A DNA stretch of 64,000 nt, from contig JASXTE010000002.1 in the NCBI GenBank assembly GCA_030280995.1, positions 41,314,683 through 41,378,682 on the forward strand, given 5' to 3'. Positions 1-12,720 of the stretch are shown here, piece after piece (position 1 is the first letter of the stretch; each line of letters starts with the position of its first letter). This stretch comes from Hemileia vastatrix (Eukaryota; Basidiomycota; Pucciniomycetes; Pucciniales; Zaghouaniaceae). Under the pieces are notes generated by a model. That model saw nothing but the letters and a program-made list of their open reading frames with translations. It had not been told where the DNA came from and did not search any database. The position numbers were made by a program, and so were the translations under genes.

Positions 1-793
1 CACTGGGTAGATTTTTTTGAAGGGAATTATAAATTGATTAGAATTTTTGAGTTGAAATATTGATTATACTCCAGCTTTAAGTAAAAATAAGTATGATAAA
101 ATAAAATCAAATAGAGGCCTGAATAAAAATACTGATTGCATATTTGATCCACATCCCTTTTGATTCCTACAGTCAAAATATTAAAGTCTTCCATCAATGA
201 CTGGTAGAACATGTCACCAGTCTGATTTGTACCAAAAATAGGCTTTTATCTGAAATAAAGCCAAGATTTAGCAAGTTTCTTGTCTTCAAGGGGTGAAAGA
301 TAGCTTATATAGGCCTTCAGAATTTTCTGGGTAGCTTGGTGATGGTGATGGTTGTATGAGAGGAGATAACTTAATAGAGGTGTCTGGACTCATTTCAAAA
401 GATAAAGGTGGAAAATAGTGTGCAGGATGAAAAAATGGTGCAGGGAAGAAGAAGATGAATAAATAATATATGGGAAGATGAAAGTGGAGGAAATGGTATG
501 TGAGAAAAAATAGGCTATGAGAAAAAAAAGGGAAACATGTCATGTTGAAGGGTAGATGTTGAATCTGTGAAAAAAGATACAAAATGACATAAAGTAGAAA
601 AAATTGAGAGTTAAATACATAAGAACCTTAGTTCATGTGGTGTTAAGATCATATGGTGCTCAATTAGCCTCCATTATCATCAATTATGCAATTTGTATTT
701 ATAAAGATACTTTTTTGATGAACATGAGCACAAGTGATGATTGGAGAAAAAATAGAAAATTAATGCAAAAAAATTGCATAATTGGGCTAATTT
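1..793. other. AT-rich intergenic sequence, no recognised gene
   Basis: I see no recognisable coding sequence here. Open frames on both strands are short and low-complexity (Phe/Leu/Ser/Pro-rich). The stretch 420-560 is purine-rich on the + strand, which explains the spurious reading frame on the minus strand. Confidence 0.5.
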
Positions 794-1105
794 GATGGAT
801 GATTGTACAAGCTCTAAGAAAAATATGTGTAAGAAAAATATATGCAAAAAAAATATGTAAGAAAAATAAGTGCAAGAAAAATATCTTGCAACCATGGGAA
901 TTTTTTTTAACAAAATTTTTTATTTTTATTTTTCTGTTTTTTAAAAATGTTTGTTTGAAAAAAAAACACTCATGGTTTCAAATTATTTTTCTCGCACTTA
1001 TCTCTCTTTTAATTACTTTTCTTACACATATTTTTCTGTCTTTATGTCACTCTCTACAATATGCCCAACTTGTGCATGAATATCCCCATCAAGGATATCT
1101 TACAT
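794..1105. repeat. long imperfect inverted repeat (hairpin)
   Basis: The left arm around 816-900 and the right arm around 965-1038 are reverse complements over their best part; AGAAAAATATGTGTAAGAAAA at 817-837 matches the complement of 1017-1037. Both arms end toward the centre in AACCATG. Weaker pairing continues outwards to about 794 and 1105. The short unit TGTAAGAAAAA..AAGTGCAAGAAAAAT recurs inside the MITE just downstream (1524-1552), so this is probably a related foldback or MITE-like sequence. No TSD was found. Confidence 0.5.
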
Positions 1106-1380
1106 GGTGCATAGTGCAATTAGCATTACAACTCATTTTTGTTTCTCCATGTGCTGCAAAAATTATGAAACAAATGCTTTATGCACTTTAGCCACACTTA
1201 ACACTATTAAGTGCTAAAATAAATTGTTACATAAATGTTGTGTAATTTTTTCTCCATTTTTGCACCCCAAGACAAAAAAAACATTTTTACAGTGTAAAAT
1301 ATCCCCAATGGCGATACACCACCAAATTTTTTTGTTAAGTCACATGGTGTAACAGTTGCATAATGGCTGTGTAACAAATA

Positions 1381-1664
1381 CATAACAATTATTATTGACT
1401 TCTAGGGGACATAAAGATTGCTATATATAAATTATGCAACTGTTAAACAACTATTACACATTTGTTAGTGATATCCATGTTAAGGTTGCGGATATTTTAG
1501 GGAGGGACACAAGGTCAAAAAATATATGTAAGAAAAGGAAGTGCAAGAAAAATAACACTAGCAATACCATTTGTTACACTCCACGGTATAAAAAATGTGT
1601 AACAGTTGCATCATAAATACATAGTAATCTTTAAGTCCCCTAGAAATCAATAATAATTGTTATG
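1381..1664. mobile_element. Tc1/mariner-type MITE with TA target duplication
   Basis: A 284-bp element is bounded by TA on both sides (1379-1380 and 1665-1666). The outer 30 bp at each end are inverted repeats with one mismatch (CATAACAATTATTATTGA... against its complement at 1635-1664). Weaker inverted similarity extends to about 65 bp per arm. There is no coding capacity. A TA duplication and long terminal inverted repeats fit a non-autonomous Tc1/mariner element; whether it is related to the Tc1-like gene downstream cannot be told from sequence alone. Confidence 0.75.
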
Positions 1665-1666
1665 TA

Positions 1667-2222
1667 CAGCTAGACCAAAAATGCTTTGTGGAAAATGCAA
1701 AAAAAACTTGAACTATTGACAAATAATTTGCAATTTTATGGGAAACACCATTATCACCCAATCTAACCCTATCATCTGCTTTGAGATATTATCTGTAAAC
1801 TTCTCAAATCTACCTGTGAAACATTGTCAACATATGTGCCCCCTTTCTCCCCAGTTTTTTTGTTTCTCTTGCTCTTGCAAAGTTTTTCTATGCTCCCCCT
1901 CCAGCATCCATTGCTGTTGGCTGCTCATTTGGTGGCTTCAAAAAACCTCAGTTATTAATGGTTTTTTGATATTTTTTCACTTCTCAAACATTTTTTTCTT
2001 ATATAAGGCTTATATGATTTTTTTTTACCTTTTTTAGTGATTTTTTGTTTGATGGGTTTTTTATTGACCTTCCAAATATTTTATTATTTCATTTGAGCTT
2101 ATATGGTCCTTTTTTACTCTAATTTAGTAATTTTTTTAGGAGGGTTTTTTTATTGACCTTCAAAATATTTTATTAATTAATTACTAAACAGTTATTTCCC
2201 CTAAAACTTTTTAGTTAAAATA
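1667..2222. repeat. AT-rich spacer with a diverged direct repeat of about 94 bp
   Basis: No gene is recognised. Two tandem copies of a T-rich unit occupy about 2007-2085 and 2100-2175. They share TTATATG near the start and TTTTTATTGACCTTC with AAATATTTTATTA near the end. The second copy ends shortly before the Tc1-like start codon, so it may be the 5' flank of that element. Confidence 0.4.
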
Positions 2223-2766
2223 ATGCCATACTTGAAATATAAACCTGAATTCAAAGCTCTTTTCATCATGAAAGTGTTAAATTGTAAAAGCCTTCACAAT
2301 ATAAATCACAAACCTTCTTTTCAAATCCATGAAAACTCTCTTTGTAATTGGATTAAGCTATACAAAACCACAAAAGATGTGGTATCAGATACAACCATTT
2401 ATCTTAGAACTGGTTGTGCAATAATTTTACAGGAAGAACATAGGCAATTTATTCTAAAAATGATAGCAGAAGATATGGCAATATACCAAGATGAAATTCA
2501 GGAAAGGTTACAACAAGAGCACAATATTACAGTATCTAAATCTACTATAGGATAGGAGGTTGTAGATTTCCTTCATCTCAGTAAAAAAATTAAAACATGT
2601 AAATCCATAACAAAGCCCTTATAAAAGAGCAAACTTTTTTGCAACTGTTGGGATGCTAGAAACATCTTTTTTTAGTGTTTACTGGTGAGCTTATGATATT
2701 ATTTTTTATTTGATTTATAACTGAATTTTTTTTGGTTTATATGAGTTAGGCATATCCCTTAATAAT
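2223..2766 (+). pseudogene. Tc1-like transposase, piece 1 of 3 (DNA-binding domain)
   Basis: The first 110 codons (2223-2555) are open and resemble the N-terminal helix-turn-helix region of IS630/Tc1 transposases. A homeodomain-like segment ends at about residue 60, followed by EEHRQFILKMIAED and LQQEHNITVSKSTIG, typical of the second HTH. A stop then intervenes, but similarity continues in shifted frames (KRANFFATVGMLETSFF, then VFTGEL). The latter corresponds to the VFxDE motif holding the first catalytic Asp, which here reads Gly. The gene is cut at 2766 by a Harbinger-like insertion and resumes at 14016. It is a dead copy. Confidence 0.8.
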
Positions 2767-2907
2767 AGGGGGTGTCAGTTCTGGAAAATCCACACTTAAA
2801 TTTTGCATAGAAGTCACTTATTTCAAAAATGGGTGTCAGTTATGACCTCATATGAGCAATTTTTTGCTGGTTTTTTTTTCACAAGCACATGTTGGCCACA
2901 TAATCCC
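2767..2907 (-). repeat. 3'-terminal segment of the Harbinger-like element, with terminal inverted repeat
   Basis: It aligns with the reverse complement of 40330-40490, including the TIR, the subterminal AAATCCACACTTAAA unit, the AAGTCACTTATTT unit, GGTGTCAGTTATGACCTCA and the TTGGCCACA box. One short internal deletion removes part of the subterminal repeats. Confidence 0.8.
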
Positions 2908-4143
2908 TGTTGGCCGGTTTGTCTAGAAGGAAAGAAAGAAGAGGGTAGAAGGGAAAGAAGAAGAGGATAAAAGGAAATAAAAGAGGAGAATAAGGAAGGA
3001 AAGGAGGATGGGGCAATAAAGAAACTAATTGGATAGACAAAGAAATGACAAGGATTTAAGTGTTTATATTTGTAAGTACTTTATTATTTCTCTCTGCTCA
3101 ACTATCAACAAACTGACTATTAAAAATCTTAAAACAACCTTTATAATTTTATTTAAAATTTGAGGGGACTAACTCGCCACACAAAAAATAATAAAATATA
3201 ATGTAATGTTTAAAATATGGTGAGTAAATAAGTGATGTGGAAAAAGGGGTTTACCAAAGGCCTTTTTATAGGCAATGGGATCTCTGAAGCGCTAAAAATG
3301 AGTATATGCAAAATAGTAATGAGATAAAACAAGAAGATAAAAGAAAAGAATTGTAACATAGTAGTTGAGAGAAAAATATGAAACAAATAATTAATTCCCA
3401 ATTAAGAAAATAATTTTCCCACCATAAATCCCCAAATCAGTTAACTAATATAATGAGGAACTAAACAACCCTGTGACATAAGAACTACAAGAAAAAATAA
3501 TTCAAAACAGGTATTGCAATGTGTTTTCAGGCTTTTTAAGCAAAAAAATAAAATGTTTTGACACAAAAAAGTGTTTAATCAAATCTAATTAGATGTAAAG
3601 CAAAAATTAATTAATTGTTTTAACTATGTAATTAAATAACTAGTTCAATTGAAACAAATAATTAATTTAATGATATTTCTATTTCAATTGAGAATTTGAA
3701 TATTATTTTATTAAATAAGTGATTTAATTAATTTAATATTTCATTGACACAATTAAGGGTCAAAAAAGCGCCACTAATTATGGATAATATTTTATATGAA
3801 AAGGTTTAGTTACATATTTAAATTAAATAATTAATTTAATTACAATATAAGATAATTAAAAGGATGTAATTATATTATGAAAATTTAATTAATTAATTAT
3901 TTATTAAATACATAAAAATGCGTCCCTTTATATGGAATATGATAATTAACTTGATGTATACTTAATTTATATGATAAAAAAATTAATATAAAATTTATTT
4001 TACTTACAAAATAAAATATTTATATAATATATTATGTAATATAAATTTAATGTAAATACATAAGCTGAAAATATTATGTCCTATTTTAATTTCAATAAAT
4101 TTGTATGTTTATTTACTGGGCTCCTGGAACAGCCTGGCTGACA
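2908..4143 (-). repeat. 3' LTR of gypsy element 1
   Basis: Collinear with 8336-9572 in the same orientation. It starts TGTTGGCCGG, has a purine-rich stretch (about 2925-3010), and ends GGCTGACA. The next inward bases are the end of pol. Confidence 0.9.
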
Positions 4144-4176
4144 CTCACTCACTCTGAAAAAAACAATAAAAAAATG

Positions 4177-7100
4177 CTATGATTTTTTCTTTTTATACTT
4201 TTTTAACAGAGTAGGAAGGTTTGAAATTTCTTAACCAGGTATCCATGCATCATATTCAGATGACTTATTTTTAAAACTTAGCAAATACTTACCACCTTTT
4301 TCAGAAGTGACAATTATATCTTTAAGAATTTTATTGATTTCTGCAGTTTAAGTGATTTCTTGAGGATTTTTCTAAGGTCTTCCTCTTCTTTTAGGGAATA
4401 AATCACTGTTGTAAGGATAAGGTTTCAGCAGGCAAATGGGGAAAACAGGATTTTTTCTGTCATTTGGAGAGTATAACACAACTTCAACTGCATTAACTCC
4501 AATCATTCTTTTAACAAAAAAAGGCCCTACAAAAGGATCTTTCAATTGGTTGTTACCCTGTAAATTGAAATAGACAGTAGATATCAACACTTCATCACCT
4601 TCATTAAATTTGTGCTTCTTATGGGATTTATCCAATCTTTTCTTTTCATATTCAAATGCTTTATCAATACAATTCTGAGCATGTTTCCTGCACAGTTGTT
4701 CCATTTAAACAAAAGATTTGACACCAGGGTGTAATTCCAATTTAGGTAATTTACTATTGAGTATTTGAGCAGGAGTATTAGGGACATAACCTAGCTAAAT
4801 CTCAAAAGGCTTCTTTTGAGTAACAGAGTGAACAGAGCTATTATAAGAAAATTCAAGACCTGGGAGAAAAGTAACCCAGTCATGAGTAAATCTGTCATTA
4901 TCTTTATATTCCAAGCCAAAGGCACAATACCTTCTAATCATATCCTCTAGAGTTTTAATCATTCTTTCAGCTAGAACATTAGTCTGGGGATGGTGAGCAG
5001 TAGATAATTTTAATTCACAACCACATATATCTATTAAAGACATCCAGAATTCAGATGTAAATTTGGGATCTCTGTCAGATATAATGACCCTAGGGAATCC
5101 AACTATATTGAACATATAAGACCACAATAAGAGAGCTAAGTCTTTGGTGGAGACATCCTTGTGTGTGGGAATAAATTTGCACATTTTAGTAAATCTATCC
5201 ACTATTGCCCAAAACAAATTGTAACTGTCCTTACCTGCTAAATGAAGACCAGTGACAAAATCCATATTAATGATTTGCCAGGGAGCATCAGGTGCTTCAA
5301 TATGTTGTAATCACCCTGCTCTTTTACCTGTCAACCTTTTAGATTTCTGGCAGGAATCACAAGATTCAACATATAATTTTATATCTTTAGACATATTAGC
5401 CCACCAAGCAGTGTTTTTAATTCTAATAATTGTTTTTTCAAGATCAAAATGACTAGCTAATATGTCATCATGACAAAGTTTGAGGATAGTATCTTTCATA
5501 GAAGGAGGAATTACAATAACATTAGTAAGCTTTCTTCTATAATATATATAACCATCTTCAATAGAAAACTTTCTCTTAATTAAAGCATTTTGATACTGAG
5601 CAGGAAGAGTTTTAATCAATGCTTGAATTGAAGCATTCTTAGGATCATTTAAGATAGTAACTAATTTATTTAAATCAGAATCTTTATCATAAGAATCCAG
5701 AATTAATTGTAATAACACTTCTTCCATATAAACTATAAATATACCATGGATACGAACAGTATCATCTTAAGGTACATAAGCAGGATTGGAGTCATTATTT
5801 AGCAGAGGCAACCTGTACAGCATATCAACATTGGAGTGAACATTTCCAGCCCTATGGATAATTGTCATTCCTCCTCTGTATTCTTGAAGAGCAAGCTGCC
5901 ACCTAAACATATGTCTATTAAGTGTTTTTAGGTTTAAGAGGGAGTTCACAGCACTACATTCAGTTACCAATTCAAACTTTTGGTCATCCAGGTAGTAATG
6001 AAGCTTCTCAAGAGCCCAAACAAATGCTAAGAGCTCTAATTGAGTGGCACCATATTTCAATTCACTATTTCTCAATGTTCTTGAAATATAAAAAATTACA
6101 ACCTCTGAGGATTTATCATTAATAATTTGTTTCTGGTGAAGGGAAGCACCCAGACCAACAAAGCTAGCATCTGTGTACAGGAAAAAAGGTTTGTTGAAAT
6201 CTGGAAGAGCCAAGATAGGGGCTGTCATTAAACAACATTTTAATGCATCAAAAGATTTTTGACAGTCATTAATCCAGATAAATCAACATCTTTTCTAGTT
6301 AGTTTGGTAAGAGGCAAGGCTATGACCTGATAATATTTAATATATTTTCTATAATAGCCACACATACCCAAAAAACTTTGTATTTCTCTTACAGAAGTTG
6401 GTGCCTTTACATTTTGAATTGCAGCAAATTTGTTGTGGTCTACACAAATTTGTAGGCCTGAAACAACATGGCCAAGGACTTTCAAAGATTGAAAACCAAA
6501 TTTACACTTTTTCAAGGACAAGTTCATATAGATTTCATCCATTTTTTGAAAAACTCTATTTAAGCAAATCATATGTTCATCAGAAGTTTTAGAAAAAACT
6601 ATAATATCATCAATATACACCATGAGCCATCCCTCAATTATTTCTTGATGGAAAGTGATATCCATGACTTTTTGAAAAACTGAAGGGGAATTTTCAGGGC
6701 CAAATGGCATTCTAACATACTTATATATTCCCATATGAGTAGCAATAAGTAAAAGAATTTGAGAGTTTTTCTCAACTTGAACTTGATGATACCCTTTATT
6801 ACCATCCAGACAACTAATAAATTTTGCACCTTGCAAGGTAGCATGTATTGAATTAATTCTGGGTAAAGGATAAATATCATAAACAGTATAAGTGTTTAAT
6901 TCTCTGTAATCTTGACATAATCTAGACTTATCCTTCTCATAAGAAATCAAGACTGGGGAGATGACACAATATTTGGGGGTGACATCCAACTTCTCAATGA
7001 TATTCATTTTTAATAATGTGGCAATATTATCTTCAATATCCTTTTTTTTGTTGGAGAAGCAGGATATGGTTTTTTCTTAAGACTAGTAGGAATATCACTC

Positions 7101-7780
7101 AAGTTACAGGATAAATTAATTTTCATTTCATCCTGAAAAATTCCTAGGACATGAGAGCCATGAGCAAAAGCCATAGGGAAAGAGGTAATTGAGGAAATTA
7201 TAGAATCCTTTTGTTCACAAGTAAACTCATAACCAAAAGAAGCAGAATTTATTTCATTCAATAAGTTATCAATTTCACTTGTTGGTCTGCCTTTACACTG
7301 AATCAATAATTTAAAGGACTTTAACAGATGCACAGAAGGTTTTCTAGGGGAGGAAATTTTGAATTTTCTTTTGCCATTCAATCCCAAGGTGAAGCAATTA
7401 TTAGCTGGGTCCAATTTCACACCAAACATGGTTAAAATATCATTAGCCATAATAAACCAATTTCTTAAATTATCATTCTTCATGACAAAAAATTCACAAA
7501 TAGCTCTGACAAAATCACCATTATATTTGAAGAATACAGAGGTTTTGTGTTTGCCCATAGGACACAAAATAGAACCATACCCTCTTCATTTTTCAGATTT
7601 CATAGGTAATAATTTACTCAAATAATTCTTATCCACTGAAGCTAGTGATTTTTCAGAAACTACACTTCCTCCAGCACCATAGTCAAGAACTACCTCAACA
7701 TTTTTACCATTAATGATAACAGGTGCCTTCAAAGGGAATATGGATATAGAATTGTTAGTAATAAAATTAAATAAAGACAA
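4177..7780 (-). pseudogene. gypsy element 1 pol polyprotein remnant (PR-RT-RNase H-INT-chromodomain)
   Basis: Read from 7780 downwards. The aspartic protease has DYG in place of the catalytic DSG (about 7675). The reverse transcriptase (about 7007-6300) keeps LDGNKGYHQ and the YIDD box (about 6615). RNase H has YTDASF (about 6175), and the integrase has a CDSC zinc module (about 5350), MDF, SRDP-type and ERM acidic positions (5265-4950). A chromodomain-like tail (SSEYDAWIPG, about 4230) ends at 4177. The frame is broken by several stops and shifts near 7570, 7008, 6235, 5755, 5300, 4795 and 4372. It is closest to element 3 of this window. Gag is absent, so this copy could not move by itself. 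Confidence 0.9.
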
Positions 7781-8335
7781 TTATATACGAAATAATTATT
7801 ATTGGGACTAAAAAATAAGCTTTAATGTCAACAAACAATAAAATTACCAAATTTGTATATGGCAATTACTGGGACCAAGTACAGAGTAATATTATAGTCA
7901 ACCAAAAATGAACAAAATTAAAAATAATAAAAATTAATTTAATAATTTAAATATTAATATTAAAATTTGTGAAATTATTCTAGGACTAAGAGGTATTAAC
8001 ACTCTATAATAGTCAACTAGGAAAACAAAAAAAATATATATATAATTTTTATTGAACACTTACACTCAGTGACTCAGCACTAGGCCACAATCAATTATAT
8101 TGCAGTAAAAAATCTAATATAAGAGTTGATAGGAGCAAAGGTCAACTTACAATAGTGATTGTTAAATCAGCAACAAAGTATATAACTTTTAAATATACAT
8201 AAACCTAATAATAAGAACCCCAGTTTGATTCATGGTCGCAGAAAAAGTTTCTTTTTGCGCAAGGTGGTCCGTGCATTTTGTCATTCATCCAAAAGTTTTC
8301 CCCGTCAATTGTCATTGTATGGAAAGGCCTCCAAT
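7781..8335 (-). other. 5' leader of gypsy element 1
   Basis: Non-coding, AT-rich. It contains degenerate copies of the GGACTAA..GTCAAC unit that is repeated in the leader of element 3. Immediately after the 5' LTR, reading the minus strand, is ATTGGAGGCCTTTCC, matching ATTGGGAACCTTTCC in element 3 and ATTGGGGGTCTTTCC in element 4; this is the likely primer-binding region. Confidence 0.6.
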
Positions 8336-9572
8336 TGTTAGCCGGCTTGTCTAGAACAAATAAAGAAGAGTGTAGAAGGGAAAGAAGAAGAGGATAAAAG
8401 GAAATAAAAGAGGAGAAAAAGGAAGGAAAGGAGGATGGGGCAATGAAGAAACTAATTAGATAGACAAAGAAATGACAAGGATTTAAGTGTTTATATTTGT
8501 AATTACTTTATTATTTCTCTCTGCTCAACTATCAACAAACTGAATATTAAAAATCTTAAAACAACCTTTATAATTTTATTTAAAATTTAAGGGAACTAAC
8601 GCGCCACACAAACAAAAATAAAATATAATGTAATGTTTAAAATATAGTGAGTAAATAAGTGATGTGGAAAAAGGGGTTTACCAAAGGCCTTTTTATAGGC
8701 AATGGGATCTCTGAAGCGCTACAAATGAGTATATACAAAATAGTAATAAGATAAAACAAGAAGATAAAAGAAAAGAATTGTAACATAGTAATTGAGAGAA
8801 AAATATGAAACAAATAATTAATTCCCAATTAAGAAAATAATTTTCCCACCATAAATCCCCAAATCAGTTAACTAATATAATGAGGAACTAAACAACCCTG
8901 TGACATAAGAACTATGAGAAAAAATAATTCAAAACAGGTATTACAATGTGTTTTCAGGCTTTTTAAGCAAAACAAATAAAATGTTTTGACGCAAAAAAGT
9001 ATGTAATCAAATCTAATTCAGTGTAAAGCAAAAATTAATTAATTGTTTTAACTATGTAATTAAATAACTAGTTCAAATGAAACAAATAATTAATTTAATG
9101 ATATTGCTAATTTCAATTGAGAATTTGAATATTATTTTATTAAATAAGTGATTTAATTTATTTAATATTTCATTGACACATTTAAGGGTCAAAAAAGTGC
9201 CAATAATTATGGATAATATTTTATATGAAAAGGTTTAGTTACATATTTAAATTAAATAATTAATTTAATTACAAAATAAGATAATTAAAAGGATGTAATT
9301 ATATTATGAAAATTTAATTAATTATTTATTTATTGAATACATAAAAATGTGTCCCTTTATATGGAATATGATAATTAATTTGATGCATATTTAATTTATA
9401 TGATAATAAAATTAATATAAAAATAATTTTACTTATAAAATAAAATATTTATATAATATATTATGTAATATAAATTTAATGTAAATTCATAAGCTGAAAA
9501 TATTATGTCCTCTTTTAATTTCAATAGATTTGTGTGTTTATTTACTGGGCTCCTGGAACAGCCTGGATGACA
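8336..9572 (-). repeat. 5' LTR of gypsy element 1
   Basis: A 1237-bp partner of 2908-4143. It starts TGTTAGCCGG and ends GGATGACA, followed by the TSD ATCCC and then the resumed Harbinger sequence ATCCCTGTCA. Confidence 0.9.
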
Positions 9573-9739
9573 ATCCCTGTCAAATAAGACACCTAGACCT
9601 CCATCAACTCATCAATCCTAGTCACACACTCCTCACTGAGATTTGAAACATTTTCTTGAAACATTTTAAACAGGAATATTTCTTTATTTCTTTTTTTATA
9701 TTTTCAACCTCTTAATCTCTTATCTTGTAACATACCAGT

Positions 9740-10625
9740 TTCATAATTCCTTCTGGAAAATACAACACTCAAAATGTAACTCAAAAAAATTCTACATCAC
9801 AAAGGTCTTCCTGTAATGCAAGCCCCTCACTGGAGAAAACAAAGTCTGGACAGCTGAAAAAGGAAGATTATCTCATCATCATCAACTTCCTCAAAATTAA
9901 TTTAAAATATTATGCAGTTTTTGGATGTGAGAAGCTCACCCAAATTGGATTTTAGGCTTCATCAAAGGTCAATGGCTTCTTGTTGATTGAAAATGAAGTA
10001 AAAATGAAAAAAGGGGAGAATCAACATCAATACTAAGCAAATGAAGGAGAGGTTCAAAAGCTATCAATCCAAATTTAAAAAGGCTGATTTTGCTTCCACT
10101 TCCACTGGCTTTGGTGTTAATGATGATGATTTGGAAATTGGAATTAAAACTGTTTCCAAAAAAATCAATGTCATGTGTCCTTTCTATGAGGTAATGGATA
10201 ATCTTTTTAAATCCCAAGTTGATGTCAACCCTTTTTTATACACAATACTACTAAGGTTATACCCTCTGGCTCTCAACAAACCAATAATTCTCCCAACACA
10301 CCTGAAACTCAAGGACATCAAACCCTTCAAGCTTCTAACAATAGTTCACCTGAAGATGATCCCAACTATCAAGCAGAACAATTATTTAAAAGTAGATCTG
10401 AGTCCTCAGAGCCCTAAGATCTTAATGCATGAATGCTTTCTCTTTTCTCTTCAATTTTTTGCTAAATTTCTCATTCTTTCTTTTCTAGTCTCCTTTCACT
10501 CAAACTCAAATTTCTAAAAAGGATAAAATTTCTGAAAATGGAAATCCTGCTTTGCACGCTTCTTTAGATGAACTTCCTGAACCCTCTAGCTCAAACTCCA
10601 AAAAAAATAATTGGACTTCAACATA
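9740..10625 (+). pseudogene. Harbinger accessory gene (Myb/SANT-like DNA-binding protein) remnant
   Basis: The start region aligns with the minus-strand short ORF at 39698-39784 (MPPRHSKSQK) of the complete element, with ATG changed to ATT here. Downstream, LKKEDYLIIINFLK (about 9856) and a frame beginning at 10041 (KERFKSYQSKFKKA, then STGFGVNDDDLEIG and MCPFYEVMDNLF) look like the trihelix/SANT domain of the second protein that accompanies PIF/Harbinger transposases. A Ser/Pro/Gln-rich tail follows in another frame, with an intron-like gap near 10420-10490 (ending TTTTCTAG). Several stops and shifts make it non-functional. In this family the protein binds the element ends and brings in the transposase; that role is family knowledge, not shown here. 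Confidence 0.7.
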
Positions 10626-10689
10626 AATTAGCTTGAGCCATATTTTATAACATGGTAATACTTCAACCACCCATTTCTCCTCCCTTGAC

Positions 10690-12090
10690 AATTATTTATA
10701 GAAAAAAAATATAGGTAAGATTTTTTCACTATATATCTTGTTCAATAACATATTTATTTTTGTTCTAATCAATTTTCTCAGAAAAATCCTCTATTTCAAA
10801 AAATGACCTTGAATTTAAGAAGATGAGGTTTGATCATATGCAAATGAAAGATCAATGATTGTTAGGTTTGGAGGAAAGTTTATTTTTCTCCAATCAAATT
10901 TTGAGAAGGCTAGATTCAAGGCAGAGGGAATGGAAAGAGCTCACCTTTGCTTGGAGAAAACAAAAGACGGTGAATTTCAAAGATGAATGGCTAGTGGTGT
11001 AGTGGAAAGACAAAAATGTTTTAAAAAAAAGAATTCATTACAGAATGTATAAAAAATGGCCAATCTTATGACAACATTAAAAATTTACTTAAATTTTTTA
11101 ATTAATTAATTTTTTATTTAATTAATGGTTGGGGAATGACTTTAAAAAAAACTTTTAATCTTATAAAAAATAGTTATATCATGAGATTCCAATAACATCT
11201 TTTGTCCTTACTAGAATCTAAAATTTTTCACTTTTGGAATTCCAGATGGTAAAATAATACTGACACCTGTGCCAAAATCCTCATTTCCAACATAATTTTA
11301 TCACATCACCACAAATTTGCATTTCTGAATATAGCTAAGTCAACAAAATTTCATATCTGTTTGAAAAATTGGGAAATACCCTCCCCTACATTCTATTGAA
11401 GCAAAGGGTGGGTATCTCCAAATTTTTCGAAGTCATTAATTTTCCAAGTCAGATTTGAAAATTTGGCAATACCCTCCCCTAAATTTTATTGAATTAAGAA
11501 GTGTAAATCACCAAAATTTAATTTAATTCCATAAATTAATTAATAAATAAATAAGATAAATCAAATTCACTAGTTTTAAATTAATGAAAATTCATCAAGC
11601 CAAATTTCAGATCAAGTCTATAAACTAATTTTGTGACTTTTGACAAGTATAGACTACATGAATCCTATGAAAAAATTTAATGTTTTCATTATTAATGTCT
11701 ATACAACACAAGGTTGTTGGCTCATTAATTTAGTTTAGTAAATTAAAATATCAGATTTTTTTATTAAAAATAAATGAAAGAATAAAAAATATTTGATTAA
11801 TTTACAAACCCCCATACTTTTTTTATCTACCTAAAGTTTTGAAAATTTATTAATTTTAACTTCTTTTTTTACCAAGTTGATTTGTTGGACTAACTTCTGA
11901 GTGATCTGATAAGAGCAGAGAAAATGAGTGAAGGGTTAGACATATGAAAATGTTAAGAAACAGAAAAAAACACACCTTGATGAAAGGGCAGAAAAATAAG
12001 TAAAGAGAAAGGTTGTTTGGAGAGTATGGAACAATAAATACATAATGTTAAAATTATGATTTGCATTATGAAATGAATAGAATTAAAATT
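10690..12090. other. AT-rich interior of the Harbinger-like relic, no gene seen
   Basis: No coding signal is recognised. A diverged direct repeat of about 85 bp lies at about 11340-11430 and 11445-11515 (shared core AATACCCTCCCCTA and ATTGAA). The sequence lies between the accessory gene and the transposase remnant, so it is assigned to the relic by position only. Confidence 0.4.
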
Positions 12091-12720
12091 GGGAAAAAAA
12101 GCTCAACTTAAAAGGTCAATATCTCAGCAACCACTGAGCCTATTCAAATTGGTTTGCTTGAAATGAAAGATAGGCTTCAGAAGTATCTTCAGCTAAAAGG
12201 AAATTGGATTTGAATAAATCTAACCCTAATACTGACTCTGATTTTCAAAATTTCACAAAAACTTGAAAAGTGATGATGAGAATCCCAACAAGAGGGAGAT
12301 AAAAGTCTAGATAGTCATCAGATAAGAGTTTCAGAAGCCTTATTCTCTAATTATGCAAGATAAAAATTTGAAATAAATTAAGTGAAATTTGGAAAAAAAG
12401 GCTTAACTTCAAAGCTTAGAATCTCAGCAACCACTGAACCTAATTCAAACCTTTTTATGGTAAATGAAAGATAAGCTTCAGGAGAATCTTGTAATAAAGG
12501 AAATGTTATATAAGCAAGCCTAAACCTAATTTTTTATATAAAGACATGGAAGAGAAAAAAGTCAAATTAGGAAAAAATGGCTAAACTTTAAAGATTAATA
12601 TCTCAGAAACTACTGAAAAAAACTCAAATCGGTTAGTGAAAATTAAAGATAGCCTTCAGAAAAGTCATTAGGTAAAAGAAAATGGATATGAATAAACATA
12701 AACCTGATTTCAAGTCTTAT
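12090..12720. repeat. three diverged copies of a 150-170 bp unit
   Basis: Copies at about 12095-12250, 12395-12540 and 12570-12715 share, in order, GGAAAAAA, CTTAAC, ATCTCAGCAACCACTGA, GAAAGATARGCTTCAG and a TAACCCTAAT-like box. The copies are much diverged and have no reading frame in common. Confidence 0.6.

Larger units (their letters stand above)
2908..9572 (-). mobile_element. Ty3/gypsy chromovirus, element 1 (gag-deleted)
   Basis: A 6665-bp LTR element on the minus strand, with LTRs at 2908-4143 and 8336-9572 and a perfect 5-bp TSD ATCCC (2903-2907, 9573-9577). LTRs begin TGTYRGCC and end TGACA in + orientation. The internal region has pol (protease to chromodomain) but no gag: the coding region starts just upstream of the protease. 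The LTRs are visibly more diverged from each other than those of elements 3 and 4, so this is an older insertion. Confidence 0.9.

Noticed and set aside
286..582. 98-codon minus frame rich in Phe, Pro and Ser
   Set aside because: Low-complexity translation of a purine-rich strand, without homology or gene context.
1738..2037. 99-codon + frame with several cysteines
   Set aside because: Cysteines have no regular spacing, and the C-terminal half is the T-rich direct repeat.
3210..3401. 63-codon minus frame in the LTR of element 1, repeated at 8637-8828
   Set aside because: Duplicated with the LTR; hydrophobic low-complexity, no sign of selection.
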